64,000 nt of DNA from UBA7359 sp041689615. GTDB lineage: Bacteria > Pseudomonadota > Gammaproteobacteria > Eutrophobiales > Eutrophobiaceae. This document shows positions 9,444 to 19,206 of the stretch, piece by piece (the stretch's first letter is position 1; every line of letters starts with the position of its first letter). The position numbers and the translations under genes were made by a program. The notes under the pieces are model-generated. The model was given only the letters and a program-made list of their open reading frames with translations, had not been told where the DNA came from and ran no database searches. The DNA lies in NCBI GenBank assembly GCA_041689615.1, contig JBDNFW010000033.1:124001-188000 (forward strand), read 5' to 3'.

Positions 9444-10808
9444 TTAGGACACATCTGTTTCCATCTGTTTGATTAGTCGATATACCATCACTGCAATAAC
9501 AAAAACACCTGTTACTAAAACCAGCCAAAGCAAGATTCTTTGCCACGGCAATTCTTTGTCTTCAATTAAAGCGTCATCTCCTTTTAAAAGCATTTCTTGA
9601 CCCGCTATCGCTGTTGAAACCATACCTTCATATGTATTTTTATTTATAATACTCATTAACTCAGGAGATGCATTAGTGGCATTAGCATTAGCATTTCCAT
9701 ATGCAAGGATAAAAGGCGCATCTCCTCTAGCCAAAAAATAAAGTTCATTGCTACGCCAGGCAAATTTTAATGATGGCTCAATACTGCCTATACCATCAAT
9801 TGACTGAAGCATTATTCGCCAATATCTATGCTTCGTTGTATTTATGCTAACAGGCTCTCGTGTTATCTCTGTATCATTTATATATAGTTTATAAAAAATA
9901 CCTTGATATTGCTTTCTCCAATCAGAGTCTGCGTCAGGACGTGACTGAATTACTACATCAATTAATGTGTTAACTTCAGGAAGTTTAATATTAATTTGTT
10001 CAATATTAAATAAACCCTCTGCATCAAATTCATATATTCCCTGCTCATTATTTTTATTAATGAGTTTTGCTGTTGTCCAGTCCTTTTTATTAGTAACAAC
10101 ATTATATTTGTTGAAATTTGCCTTGATGGATTCAATAAATAAATTCTCTGTGTCGCCTAACCACGTGAAACGTAAATATTTTATTTTTTTATTTGGTAAT
10201 TCAACACGCATATTATTTAATGAGTAATTGCCATACTCAAGATCAGTCAACGTTGCATCTCTAACAAAAGCAGTCCAATTATTTAAATCGTTACTTGATT
10301 CCAAGTTTATTTTCTTTGAATAACCTGAAGTCTTACCGCCAATTTTAAAATCGATAGAATCAAGAGCATAATCAATTTGACTAACATCGATTAAATAATG
10401 TTTGGCAAAATTATTTTCATCTATAGCGTCACTATCAGCCTGAATTCTAATAACTTTCCCTTTGCTGGAAACGGTAACATCAAATTTATTCTCTAATACT
10501 GTAATTTCATCATAGCGAAGAGGAAAATAAGGCAATTCAAGTGTTTCATATATAGATTCAGTATTACTTTTTTGTTGTTGAATAATATGAGGAACTTGTT
10601 CATGAGCATGATTAAATACACTAATATCACTAAAATCTACTTTGGTAACACCCCTATAAACCTGCTCGGGCAATGTAAACTGATAAATAGAGGCTCGATT
10701 TTCAGTAATTAATTCAATACCTTTTGCATAATCTTCTATTATCAATTGTTCTTCTGTTGCATGAACCAAACCGGTAAAAAATAATGCGCACAATAAATAT
10801 TTTTCCAT
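9444..10808 (-). CDS. DUF3999-family exported protein with C-terminal membrane anchor
   Basis: Protein of 454 residues with an N-terminal signal peptide (cleavage likely after HA near residue 18), a beta-rich extracytoplasmic body and one C-terminal membrane helix (LLWLVLVTGVFVIAVMVY) followed by a short basic-acidic tail. Sequence style and its pairing with a DUF2339 protein identify the DUF3999 family, whose function is unknown. Its ATG overlaps the TAA of the upstream DUF2339 gene by one base, so the two are translationally coupled. It converges with the receiver-kinase gene, 23 bases away. Confidence 0.75.
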   Translation of the reverse strand: MEKYLLCALFFTGLVHATEEQLIIEDYAKGIELITENRASIYQFTLPEQVYRGVTKVDFSDISVFNHAHEQVPHIIQQQKSNTESIYETLELPYFPLRYDEITVLENKFDVTVSSKGKVIRIQADSDAIDENNFAKHYLIDVSQIDYALDSIDFKIGGKTSGYSKKINLESSNDLNNWTAFVRDATLTDLEYGNYSLNNMRVELPNKKIKYLRFTWLGDTENLFIESIKANFNKYNVVTNKKDWTTAKLINKNNEQGIYEFDAEGLFNIEQINIKLPEVNTLIDVVIQSRPDADSDWRKQYQGIFYKLYINDTEITREPVSINTTKHRYWRIMLQSIDGIGSIEPSLKFAWRSNELYFLARGDAPFILAYGNANANATNASPELMSIINKNTYEGMVSTAIAGQEMLLKGDDALIEDKELPWQRILLWLVLVTGVFVIAVMVYRLIKQMETDVS

Positions 10809-13543
10809 TATTGAGCCCCTGCTATTTCTTTAGGAGGGATAGGAGAAATGTAACCTATCACCAACATTAAAATACCGACAGTCATGAAAGAAATAATTCG
10901 TGTAACTGCCCCGCTATCAGCTAAATCAACCAAAAATAATTTAGCCACAACAACGCCAAGCAATGCAGCACCTACATACCATAGTTTCCTATATTGCTTT
11001 CTTGTCGCCACCCACATCACACTAAATGCTACCAACGTCCAAACGATAGAGATGCTTGTTTGAAATACCTCACTTCGAAACATAGCAGCTTCATCGAATC
11101 GTACCCCGGTATAAAAATGTACTGCATGGGCAACAACGGAAGTAATGTAAATAAATGAAATTAAGCCAATAGCATTAAATACTATTGATGGATTAAGAAA
11201 ATTAATTTTCGGTATTTCTTCTCGTTTGATTAGCAACCACCAATTCAAGATGATTATTATGCTAAGCAGTTGTATTAGTTCCAATGGATTTACAATAGGG
11301 ATATAAGGCAATGGGCGCGGGTTTCCAGCATTGAAACAGGAAATGAAAATCCATATGCCTAGATATAGCACAATGGGAAGCAGTCCTTTACCAACATAAC
11401 TTGCAGGATATTCCATAATTGGCCATGACACGCGATCCCTCAAATACATCATCTTCATAACACCAATAGCAGGAATTAAGCCCCAAACAATATCTTCCCA
11501 AACTCGATAATTAGGTAATAGGTAATCGACGAAATCGGCAATAATCAATGTACAAATAAAGACATAAAGATACATTGTTAACGAATGCCACAACGCAAGT
11601 AGTTTTTTACTCCAGTAATTTTCACAACGATATAAAAGTAATATCTGAATCATGAATGCTGCAACCCAACTAATAACACCAAAATCACTTAAAAAGTTTA
11701 TTGATGGAGCATCAATATATCGAATCAACGTAATGATATACATCGCGGGTAAAAGTAATACGGGAGGAAATTCTGCCGTTTTCCAATTTAACGTACGTGC
11801 AAGCAATGAAATTGACAAAAAGCTGAATACCATGAAGAACAAGATGGTATTAATCTCATAACGCGAAGAGACATGACTATCAATTTCATTAAATCCTGAA
11901 CAAAACCACCACAGTAATGCCCAAACTAACATTATGTAATGTATAGCTTGCTCACCTTGTTTTAATTGAGATTTATATTTATAGAAAAAATAAGCACTGA
12001 AAAACCCACCAATACTTAACAATAATGATCCCATATAAGCACTGTTTAATATTGGAGTTGAATGATAACTAAATTGATTAGAAAACAGTAAGGTGGCTCC
12101 CGAGCCAAATTGTAATAATAAGCCAAACAATCTCGGTAAAAGCCGCTGCTGCCTGATCCCTACCCAACAAATAGCAGCACCTTCCAACGCCCATGCAACT
12201 GCCGTCCAATTACCATCAAGCGCAAACGGAATGGCAAGACTAGCGAAGATAACAGCAAGAGCAACAAACGACTCAGTTAATAGACGCATGCCCTCTATAT
12301 TTTTATTCCATAACCAGCGCGCCAATAAAACATAGAGTCCACTCATACTTAAAGCAGACAAAGCCAAACCAAACTCATAATCTTTGACCAATAAACCTTG
12401 CAAGGTAAAGCCGACTAAAGGCACTCCAAATACTAATGATCCATCAACCAGACCCTTCAAATGTGGTGGCTGTTTATGAGCAAATAATATAGAAACTCCG
12501 ACATAAAACAGAAAAAATAGAATCAGAAATGGCTCTGTTGTATCAAAGTATTCTGCTCTATATGAATCATGTCCCCACAATGAGGCAATCACAAAGGTGA
12601 AGACAAAACCAAGCCAGTTAAGAATCCGCCATGCCTTAAACCAGGCAATGCCAAAAATACTCGCATTTAACACTGCATAATATGAAAATAAGGCAACATG
12701 ACTTCCGCCACCACTGGAAGTTAATATTGGCGCAAGAAATCCTCCTATCATCGCTAAACATGCCAAGGAACGAGAATCTTGTATAACGGCTAACAGACAT
12801 GAAAACACAACCAAAGTAATCATAAGAAAAAAAGTGAAGCCCAGAGGTAAAACCGTATAAAGTTTAGCTGCAGTAAACACAGTTAAATAAAGTATTCCAA
12901 CTGCCCCACCTTGAAGAGCCAGTGCATATGATTTCTTTGAGAAACGTAATCGCCATCCAAAGATCAACATAGCTATTGCTCCTGCTGCAACAGAAATCAG
13001 TCTTAGTTCGATCGGAAATGCATTTTTTTGAGCTGCATACTTAAGTAAAAATGCAACACCGAAAAAAAGAACGATAACCCCTACCTTAACAACTACATTG
13101 CCAGTAGTGAAAAATTGTCTTACATAAGTAATAAACTTATCAATTGGGAAGACGTTTCCTGAGTTATCTGCACTAGGCTCGTTCCAATCTGATGAAGGTG
13201 GCGTTGATTCTATTTCAAAATCTGAATCTGGTCCTGTAGTGGCATAATTTATTTGTGTTACTTCTTCTGAATCCTCAATCTTTTCAGTTATTGAGATTTC
13301 CTCAACATCCATATCAACTTCATCGACTTGAATGCCCTCTGAAACGGTTTGATCAACCATCATATTACTGTCAACCAAATTTGACTGTATGCTGGAAAGT
13401 TGTTCTTGTATAGATCGGAGATGTTTTTTCAGCTCGATTATATAGGCAAATAAAACTCCAATTGCCGCACCGAAAAAGAATCCATTAAAGGAATCAATGA
13501 GTGCTCCTAGATAAGCGCCTATAATGCCGAAGATAAATTTCAT
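10808..13543 (-). CDS. DUF2339-family polytopic membrane protein
   Basis: A 911-residue inner-membrane protein. An N-terminal glycine-rich hydrophobic segment is followed by a coiled-coil-like and acidic linker (residues ~35-150), then some twenty or more hydrophobic segments to the C-terminus. This is the DUF2339 architecture. The function is unknown; the family is regularly found with DUF3999, as here, where stop and start codons overlap. It is divergent from sohB across 155 bases. Confidence 0.8.
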   Translation of the reverse strand: MKFIFGIIGAYLGALIDSFNGFFFGAAIGVLFAYIIELKKHLRSIQEQLSSIQSNLVDSNMMVDQTVSEGIQVDEVDMDVEEISITEKIEDSEEVTQINYATTGPDSDFEIESTPPSSDWNEPSADNSGNVFPIDKFITYVRQFFTTGNVVVKVGVIVLFFGVAFLLKYAAQKNAFPIELRLISVAAGAIAMLIFGWRLRFSKKSYALALQGGAVGILYLTVFTAAKLYTVLPLGFTFFLMITLVVFSCLLAVIQDSRSLACLAMIGGFLAPILTSSGGGSHVALFSYYAVLNASIFGIAWFKAWRILNWLGFVFTFVIASLWGHDSYRAEYFDTTEPFLILFFLFYVGVSILFAHKQPPHLKGLVDGSLVFGVPLVGFTLQGLLVKDYEFGLALSALSMSGLYVLLARWLWNKNIEGMRLLTESFVALAVIFASLAIPFALDGNWTAVAWALEGAAICWVGIRQQRLLPRLFGLLLQFGSGATLLFSNQFSYHSTPILNSAYMGSLLLSIGGFFSAYFFYKYKSQLKQGEQAIHYIMLVWALLWWFCSGFNEIDSHVSSRYEINTILFFMVFSFLSISLLARTLNWKTAEFPPVLLLPAMYIITLIRYIDAPSINFLSDFGVISWVAAFMIQILLLYRCENYWSKKLLALWHSLTMYLYVFICTLIIADFVDYLLPNYRVWEDIVWGLIPAIGVMKMMYLRDRVSWPIMEYPASYVGKGLLPIVLYLGIWIFISCFNAGNPRPLPYIPIVNPLELIQLLSIIIILNWWLLIKREEIPKINFLNPSIVFNAIGLISFIYITSVVAHAVHFYTGVRFDEAAMFRSEVFQTSISIVWTLVAFSVMWVATRKQYRKLWYVGAALLGVVVAKLFLVDLADSGAVTRIISFMTVGILMLVIGYISPIPPKEIAGAQ

Positions 13544-13647
13544 AACCTATATTCAACCATAGTATTAAATTGAACTGATAATACCTCATGAATGGTAGTA
13601 AATGATAATTCTCAGAGTATAAAAATACGCTGCTATGCAATAAAAAT

Positions 13648-13656
13648 TGTTATAAT
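13648..13656 (+). promoter_or_regulatory. Extended -10 promoter element upstream of sohB
   Basis: TGTTATAAT matches the extended -10 consensus (TG-n-TATAAT). It lies 42 bases before the sohB GTG start, with no good -35 at the usual distance, which is typical of extended -10 promoters. Confidence 0.5.
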
Positions 13657-13698
13657 ACAATCCAAATACGAATTTTATAATCAAGGAGTCGTTACCTA

Positions 13699-14691
13699 GT
13701 GGATTTTTTAATTGAATATGGGATGTTTCTCGCAAAATTAAGCACTATCGCACTCATTCTTATCGTTATTGTCGCTGCCATTATTTTTATCGCCATACGC
13801 GCAAAAGGCGACCATGAACATCTCACTATAAAAAATATTAATGAAAAATATGAAACTATGAGCTTCATGCTCAATTCACAGGTATTAAACAAAAAAGCAT
13901 TTAAAAAATATCTAAAAGAACAAAAAAAAGAACATAAAGATAAGGAAAAAGAATCTTCTGAAGAAAGAAAAAAAATATTTGTACTTAACTTTGTTGGAGA
14001 CATAAAAGCCAGTACCGTTTCATCCCTAAGAGAAGAAATAACGGCGATTCTAACTATTGCCGATAAAAAAGATGAAGTCGTTGTTTTATTAGAAAGTGGT
14101 GGTGGCACAGTTCATGGCTATGGTTTAGGTGCCTCACAGCTAAAACGCATCAGAGATAAGGAAATAAAGTTAACCGCAGCTGTAGATAAAGTTGCTGCTA
14201 GTGGTGGTTACATGATGGCTTGTGTCGCAGATAAAATTATTGCCGCACCTTTTGCCATTATCGGTTCAATCGGTGTATTAGCTCAAATTCCAAACTTTCA
14301 TCGTTTACTAAAAAAGATGGATATTGATTTCGAACAAATCACTGCCGGAGACTATAAACGAACATTGACTTTATTTGGTAAAAACACAGATAAAGACAGA
14401 GAAAAATTTAAAGAAGAACTGGAAGAAACGCACCGTCTCTTTAAAGATTTTGTCAAAGACAGTCGCGAACAGGTTGATATCGATAAAATTGCAACCGGTG
14501 AACACTGGTATGGCAAACGCGCTATTGAACTAAACCTTGTTGATGAATTGATTACCAGTGATGATTATTTAACTAATTCTGCAAAAGAAGCTGATGTATT
14601 TGAAGTAAAATATGAACGTAAAAAACCTGTTTCTGAAAGATTATTTTCATTTGGCGCTAACATATTAGATTCAATAGATAGACGTGGCTAA
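13699..14691 (+). CDS. sohB: SohB inner-membrane serine protease (S49 family)
   Basis: Membrane-bound SppA/SohB-type peptidase of 330 residues. One N-terminal membrane helix (about residues 10-34) is followed by a charged linker and the S49 protease domain. The Ser/Lys dyad is visible: Ser168 in AASGGYMMA and Lys220 in GDYKRTLT. The block IGSIGVLAQIPNF is typical of the family. The start is GTG at 13699 with AAGGAG ten bases upstream and an extended -10 promoter behind it. It converges on avtA two bases after its stop. Likely role: degradation of small membrane or periplasmic peptides. Confidence 0.9.
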   Translation: MDFLIEYGMFLAKLSTIALILIVIVAAIIFIAIRAKGDHEHLTIKNINEKYETMSFMLNSQVLNKKAFKKYLKEQKKEHKDKEKESSEERKKIFVLNFVGDIKASTVSSLREEITAILTIADKKDEVVVLLESGGGTVHGYGLGASQLKRIRDKEIKLTAAVDKVAASGGYMMACVADKIIAAPFAIIGSIGVLAQIPNFHRLLKKMDIDFEQITAGDYKRTLTLFGKNTDKDREKFKEELEETHRLFKDFVKDSREQVDIDKIATGEHWYGKRAIELNLVDELITSDDYLTNSAKEADVFEVKYERKKPVSERLFSFGANILDSIDRRG

Positions 14692-14693
14692 CC

Positions 14694-15944
14694 TCATGAC
14701 ATAAGAACTTTTAGTTCTTCTGCTATTTTTTTTATACCCTCTTCCACCACCGACTCGTCCATTGAATAAGTGATACGTATACATTGATGCTTATGATCCC
14801 AATCCTCTTCTAAACCCGGGAAAAAATATGAGCCAGAAATAACAAGAACATTCTTTTCTTTTAATCGCTCATACAATTCATTTGAAGTTATCGGTAATTC
14901 AGGAAACCAAAGCCATAAAAACATAGCGCCTTCCGGTTTGTGAATATAGTAATCAAGTCCATCAAATTCTCTATGCAACACTTCAACAGCATGTTCTACC
15001 TTATTTTGATAATAAGGTTTTATCAGAAGTTGTGACAAACGTAATATTTCACCGCTGCTTATTAGATCTTTCGCTATCATCGCACCAAAATTAGCCGTTG
15101 ATAAATTGATCACGGCATTCATATTTCGAATTAAATTAATCACCGGCTTATCTGCAATTACAATCCCCGTGCGTGTTCCAGGCATACCTACTTTAGAAAG
15201 ACTCATGCAATAAATAATATTTTTATTCCAGATAGGGTTAGTCTCTGTAAAAATTATATTTGGAAATGGTTCGCCGTAGGCATTATCAATAATCAATGGA
15301 ATATCATTTGATTCAGCTAACACTATAAGTTTAGCAACTTCATCATCCGTTAATACATTACCGGTAGGATTTGTTGGCCTTGATATACATATAGCCGCAG
15401 TATTTTCTCGTACATGCAAATTATCGAAATCAACATGATATTTAAAAAAACGATCATCCAGTTTTTCTATTAAAGGACGATACGAATAAAACATATTATC
15501 CGTTAAACCGACATCGGAATAACCAATATATTCTGGTGTTAATGGAAGCAATACTTGATTATGTTTGCCTTCATCATCTTCGCCGGCCAGCATATTAAAC
15601 AAAAAGAAAAATGCCGATTGACTACCAATCGTTAACGCGACATTCTCAGATGTAATGCCCCATTGATATTGTTCATTCATCATATCGACAATGGCATTAA
15701 TAAATTCTTGATTACCTTGCGGTAAGTCGTAATTACCAATGGCATGAGAAAATAAAGCAGGATTATCGATCAGTCGATGCAGTGAATCTCGAAAATATTG
15801 TTGCACGCCGGGAATATGACTTGGATTACCACCGCCCAACATTAAGACATCGGAGTTTCCTGACATAGCAGCACCAAGATCATCCATTAGTTGAACGATG
15901 CCAGACTCGCTACTAAAGCGCGATGCAAGTTTTGAGAATTTCAT
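14694..15944 (-). CDS. avtA: Valine-pyruvate aminotransferase
   Basis: PLP-dependent fold type I transaminase that exchanges amino groups between valine (or alanine) and pyruvate/2-ketoisovalerate. Strong AvtA features: MLGGGNPSHIP near the N-terminus, GSQSAFFFLFN, SRPTNPTGNV, DNAYGEPFP, PLP-lysine in CMSLSKVGMPG, and HKPEGAMFLWLWFPELPI near the end. The open frame reaches back to 16028, inside the glycerate kinase gene. The known AvtA N-terminus (about MxFSxxxxxFxxxSGI) fits the ATG at 15944, giving 416 residues, so I chose that; no clear ribosome site is visible there and ATG 15983 is an alternative. Confidence 0.85.
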   Translation of the reverse strand: MKFSKLASRFSSESGIVQLMDDLGAAMSGNSDVLMLGGGNPSHIPGVQQYFRDSLHRLIDNPALFSHAIGNYDLPQGNQEFINAIVDMMNEQYQWGITSENVALTIGSQSAFFFLFNMLAGEDDEGKHNQVLLPLTPEYIGYSDVGLTDNMFYSYRPLIEKLDDRFFKYHVDFDNLHVRENTAAICISRPTNPTGNVLTDDEVAKLIVLAESNDIPLIIDNAYGEPFPNIIFTETNPIWNKNIIYCMSLSKVGMPGTRTGIVIADKPVINLIRNMNAVINLSTANFGAMIAKDLISSGEILRLSQLLIKPYYQNKVEHAVEVLHREFDGLDYYIHKPEGAMFLWLWFPELPITSNELYERLKEKNVLVISGSYFFPGLEEDWDHKHQCIRITYSMDESVVEEGIKKIAEELKVLMS

Positions 15945-15990
15945 AAATGATTTAGTTAAGTAATTCGTTAAAAAAAAAATCATTAAATAA

Positions 15991-17157
15991 TTATTTTCGT
16001 TTTCTACGTGTTCCCATTTTTTTACCAATAAGAACTAAACGCAACACACGTTCTGCCGCATTTGCAAGATGAGGTTTTGAATTTAAAATCGCAACTTCTA
16101 AAGTCATATCTCTTGCACAAGCACTTTCTAATCCATCGATACCGTGCTTAAACACGCCATTAGCATCATCAGTAATACCGCCACCTATGGCAACAGTGGG
16201 TACGCGATGTTTGCGTGCCGCTTTTGCCACGCCTGAAGGTGTTTTACCAAATGCGGTTTGAAAATCGACACGACCTTCACCCGTAATAACCAAGTCAGCA
16301 CCTTTTAAATGTTTATACAGTTCTGTTGCTTCGATAACAATATCAACTCCGCTTTTCATTCTCGCATTGGTAAAGGCAACTAAACCTGCACCAAGGCCAC
16401 CAGCTGCGCCAGCACCTTTAACATTGACAACATTCTTCTTTAAATCTTTTTTAATAATCGCGCCAAGATGTTTCAAATTAGCATCCAGTGTTTTAACCAT
16501 CGCAGGCGTTGCACCTTTTTGTGGTCCAAACACATTGGAGGCACCGTTTTTTCCGCATAAAGGATTATTAACATCGCAGGCAACAATCACTTTTGTTTTT
16601 ATAATTAATGGACTCAATCCTTTCATATCAATACTGGCAATCTTGTTAATCATGCCACCAGCACCAAGTTCTGTGATTTCTTTACCTTGCTTATTCAAAA
16701 AACGAACACCTAATGCTTGCGCCATTCCAACACCGCCATCATTCGTTGCAGAACCACCGATACCAATAATAATTTTTTTAGCACCACGTTTGGCTGCGTC
16801 CAGCATTAATTCACCGGTGCCATAAGTTGTCGTAATAAGAGGATTTTTTTGTTTTCCGCTAACAAGAGGTAGTCCTGATGCTTCCGCCATTTCAATGACA
16901 GCAGTTTCACCATCCGCTAACAATCCATAACGGGCAGAAACAGGTTTGCCTGTAGGTCCTGTAACTCGTTTACGTAAAAATTTTCCGCCGGTTGCATCAA
17001 CTAATGATTGAACCGTTCCTTCTCCGCCATCCGCCATCGGTACCTTGACACACAAGGCATTAGGCAGGACACGTCTAACACCTTTTTCCAGTGCTGCTGC
17101 AACTTGTAGCGAGGTTAAATTTTCCTTAAAGGAATCCGGGGCAAGAATAATTTTCAT
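15991..17157 (-). CDS. garK: Glycerate 2-kinase
   Basis: Cytoplasmic kinase of the GarK/GlxK family (glycerate plus ATP to 2-phosphoglycerate), about 388 residues, normal length. N-terminus KIILAPDSFKENLTS, then VPMADGGEGT, GGSATNDGGVGMA and ITGEGRVDFQTAFGKTPSGVA are hallmark blocks. The ATG at 17157 is preceded by GGAGG at nine bases; a TTG directly before it is less likely to be used. It is upstream of avtA on the same strand, 46 bases from the chosen avtA start. The Lys/Arg-rich C-terminal tail (GKKMGTRRKRK) is unusual but not obviously functional. Confidence 0.9.
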   Translation of the reverse strand: MKIILAPDSFKENLTSLQVAAALEKGVRRVLPNALCVKVPMADGGEGTVQSLVDATGGKFLRKRVTGPTGKPVSARYGLLADGETAVIEMAEASGLPLVSGKQKNPLITTTYGTGELMLDAAKRGAKKIIIGIGGSATNDGGVGMAQALGVRFLNKQGKEITELGAGGMINKIASIDMKGLSPLIIKTKVIVACDVNNPLCGKNGASNVFGPQKGATPAMVKTLDANLKHLGAIIKKDLKKNVVNVKGAGAAGGLGAGLVAFTNARMKSGVDIVIEATELYKHLKGADLVITGEGRVDFQTAFGKTPSGVAKAARKHRVPTVAIGGGITDDANGVFKHGIDGLESACARDMTLEVAILNSKPHLANAAERVLRLVLIGKKMGTRRKRK

Positions 17158-17315
17158 CAAAAGCGTCCTCCAACGACAGCAATTCTATTTAATACGATTT
17201 TGTTCAATCAGATTTAGGTTTATTAAACGAGACATAATTGAGCTGAATTTTACTCAGCTGAGTGCCTCAAACCGAGTAGTTTAAGGCATTTGGAAGATAT
17301 TAAAAAACCTTTTCC

Positions 17316-18320
17316 CTATTCCTCTCCTGCCAATTGCTCAATCATGTTTATTAATCCGTTTGTTACTCTAGCCATAGAATCGTAATCAAGGCTATTCGGG
17401 AGATCTTTCGCATTATGATAAGCGTAATTTCTATACGCTCCCGTGTCTGTCACCATAAAAGCGGGGATATTATATTGCCAAAATGCCGCATGATCGGAAC
17501 GTTGTACATTTCGCACCAAGACCACTGGTGCGGTCAGTCCTTCAGAAGGAAATTGTTTGGTTTCTCGAAAATACTTTATGCTTTTTCTAAGTATCGAACG
17601 TGAATTGAAATCGCTAACAAAGGCAACAAAATTGGCCTTATCTGGATAAAACCAGCTAAAAGGAGAAGGATAGTTTTGACTATTTCCTTCATCTGAATAA
17701 TAACCCAACATTTCAAGCGAAATCATAGCAATAATATTATCACCACGTTCATCAGCACGTTTTACGTGAAATAAACTACCCATTTTATCCGTAAGAAAAT
17801 GAGGATTTTCTTCATTGGCGAAAGCAATAAAACGAATCGTACGATTTAACTGTTTTTTCTTTAATTGTTTTGCAATCTCCAACATCACTGCCACACCTGA
17901 TGCATTATCATCCGCACCGCGTGACAACCAAACTGTATCATAATGCGCACCGACAACGATTATCTCGTCTGCCAGTGTTGTTCCATAATGTTCGGCAACA
18001 ATATTGCGATACTGTAATTCATCTCCAAACTCGTCTTCGTAAGGAACCAGCTCATTTTTTTTAAAGATATCAACAATGTAGTCAGCGGCATTATTGTATG
18101 CTTTTGCTTCGCCATAATGACGTTCCCCAATAACCTCGGCCAATTCCAGAACATGCTTATGCAAACGCTCAGATAACTCTTTTTGAGAGTCTGTAAGTGG
18201 CAATAGCGCTGACGAAGACATCGACTTACCTGGCATATTAACGCTCATATAAACAAACGCATAAACGCCAAATAACAACATGAAAAGGACTATTTGTGCA
18301 GGACGGGATGATTTCTTCAT
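17316..18320 (-). CDS. M28-family zinc aminopeptidase, membrane anchored
   Basis: Zinc peptidase of 334 residues. A hydrophobic N-terminal segment (about residues 9-28) without a clear cleavage site suggests a signal anchor, placing the catalytic domain in the periplasm. Metal ligands of M28 enzymes are visible: His126 and Asp128 in GAHYDT, Asp137 in GADDNASG, the Glu-Glu pair in FANEENP, and His in RSDHAAFW. Likely removes N-terminal residues from peptides; the substrate is not predictable. It precedes garK on the minus strand after a 158-base gap and is divergent from the SRPBCC gene. Confidence 0.8.
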   Translation of the reverse strand: MKKSSRPAQIVLFMLLFGVYAFVYMSVNMPGKSMSSSALLPLTDSQKELSERLHKHVLELAEVIGERHYGEAKAYNNAADYIVDIFKKNELVPYEDEFGDELQYRNIVAEHYGTTLADEIIVVGAHYDTVWLSRGADDNASGVAVMLEIAKQLKKKQLNRTIRFIAFANEENPHFLTDKMGSLFHVKRADERGDNIIAMISLEMLGYYSDEGNSQNYPSPFSWFYPDKANFVAFVSDFNSRSILRKSIKYFRETKQFPSEGLTAPVVLVRNVQRSDHAAFWQYNIPAFMVTDTGAYRNYAYHNAKDLPNSLDYDSMARVTNGLINMIEQLAGEE

Positions 18321-18618
18321 TTTTATCTAAATAATGACAATTTCAACAAAACTAGCGGGATCATATTTGAATCAGATTTAATATGTACATATTTCAATTG
18401 TGAAGCAAAGAATATGATTAGAAAGCTTATTTTTTTGGTAAAAACCCACTGATTTTCGACTAATTATAGAGAATTTTAGCCATAGCATAGCCTTATTTAA
18501 AGAGAGTCATTAAACTATGCGGCCTTGAACTTCATCAAGGTGAGGTCGTCTACATAAGTAGATCAAGATATAACAATAAAATAATTCGAAATAAATCTTT
18601 CAACGGAGATCAATCATA
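18321..18618. other. Intergenic region between divergent genes, no clear features
   Basis: A 298-base gap separating the M28 peptidase (minus) and the SRPBCC gene (plus). It must carry both promoters, but I see no convincing -35/-10 pair, operator palindrome, terminator or small gene. Confidence 0.5.
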
Positions 18619-19164
18619 ATGAATTACCTTAAGCTATGCCTCTTAAGCATATTACTTATCCCGGCAATGGTATTTGCCCATGGGCCAGCAAGACAAAAAG
18701 CGCTTGTTACAATGGAGATTCATGCTTCTCCAGAAGAAGTTTGGGCAATCGTGAGTGATTTTTGCTCTATCGCAACATGGAACTCAATGGTAAAAACATG
18801 TAGCGCAAGCCAAGGTTCAGAAAAAGGTTCAGTTCGAACCATTGAATATGGCACAGGTGAAAAAGTAACCGAGAAATTATTCAAGAACGATGCAGAAAAC
18901 ATGAAAATGTTATATGCAATGGAACAATTAGAAAAAGGTCGCATCATGAAAGATTTTCCGATTGCAACATTGAGTACCACTATCTCCATCACTCCTGCTG
19001 ATGATGGTGCAAGTTCATTAGTACAGATGAAAGGTGCTTTTTATCGCGCTTTCCCTGGCCCTACACCTCCAGAAGACCAAACTGATGCTGCTGCTATTGC
19101 GGCAGTAACAACACTTTATCAGAATGGTTTACAAGGTATTAAAACCGCTGCTGGCGGAAAATAA
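18619..19164 (+). CDS. Exported SRPBCC/START-like domain protein
   Basis: Protein of 181 residues with a signal peptide (hydrophobic residues 4-20, cleavage after VFA). The rest matches the SRPBCC (polyketide cyclase/START-like) helix-grip fold: HASPEEVWAIVSDFCSIATWN is the typical first strand and helix region. Such domains bind small hydrophobic ligands; an exported copy suggests a periplasmic carrier. GGAG lies about ten bases before ATG. It is followed 42 bases later by a beta-propeller gene and then a carbonic-anhydrase-like gene, all exported. The ligand is unknown. Confidence 0.7.
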   Translation: MNYLKLCLLSILLIPAMVFAHGPARQKALVTMEIHASPEEVWAIVSDFCSIATWNSMVKTCSASQGSEKGSVRTIEYGTGEKVTEKLFKNDAENMKMLYAMEQLEKGRIMKDFPIATLSTTISITPADDGASSLVQMKGAFYRAFPGPTPPEDQTDAAAIAAVTTLYQNGLQGIKTAAGGK

Positions 19165-19206
19165 TTACATTAACAAAGCATTAAGAACACTCATGACAAA
19201 TTTAAA

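Noticed and set aside
16367..16825. 152-codon open frame antisense to the glycerate kinase gene
   Set aside because: It is a shadow of garK: Pro/Ala-rich, no ribosome site, and the kinase frame is fully explained by homology.
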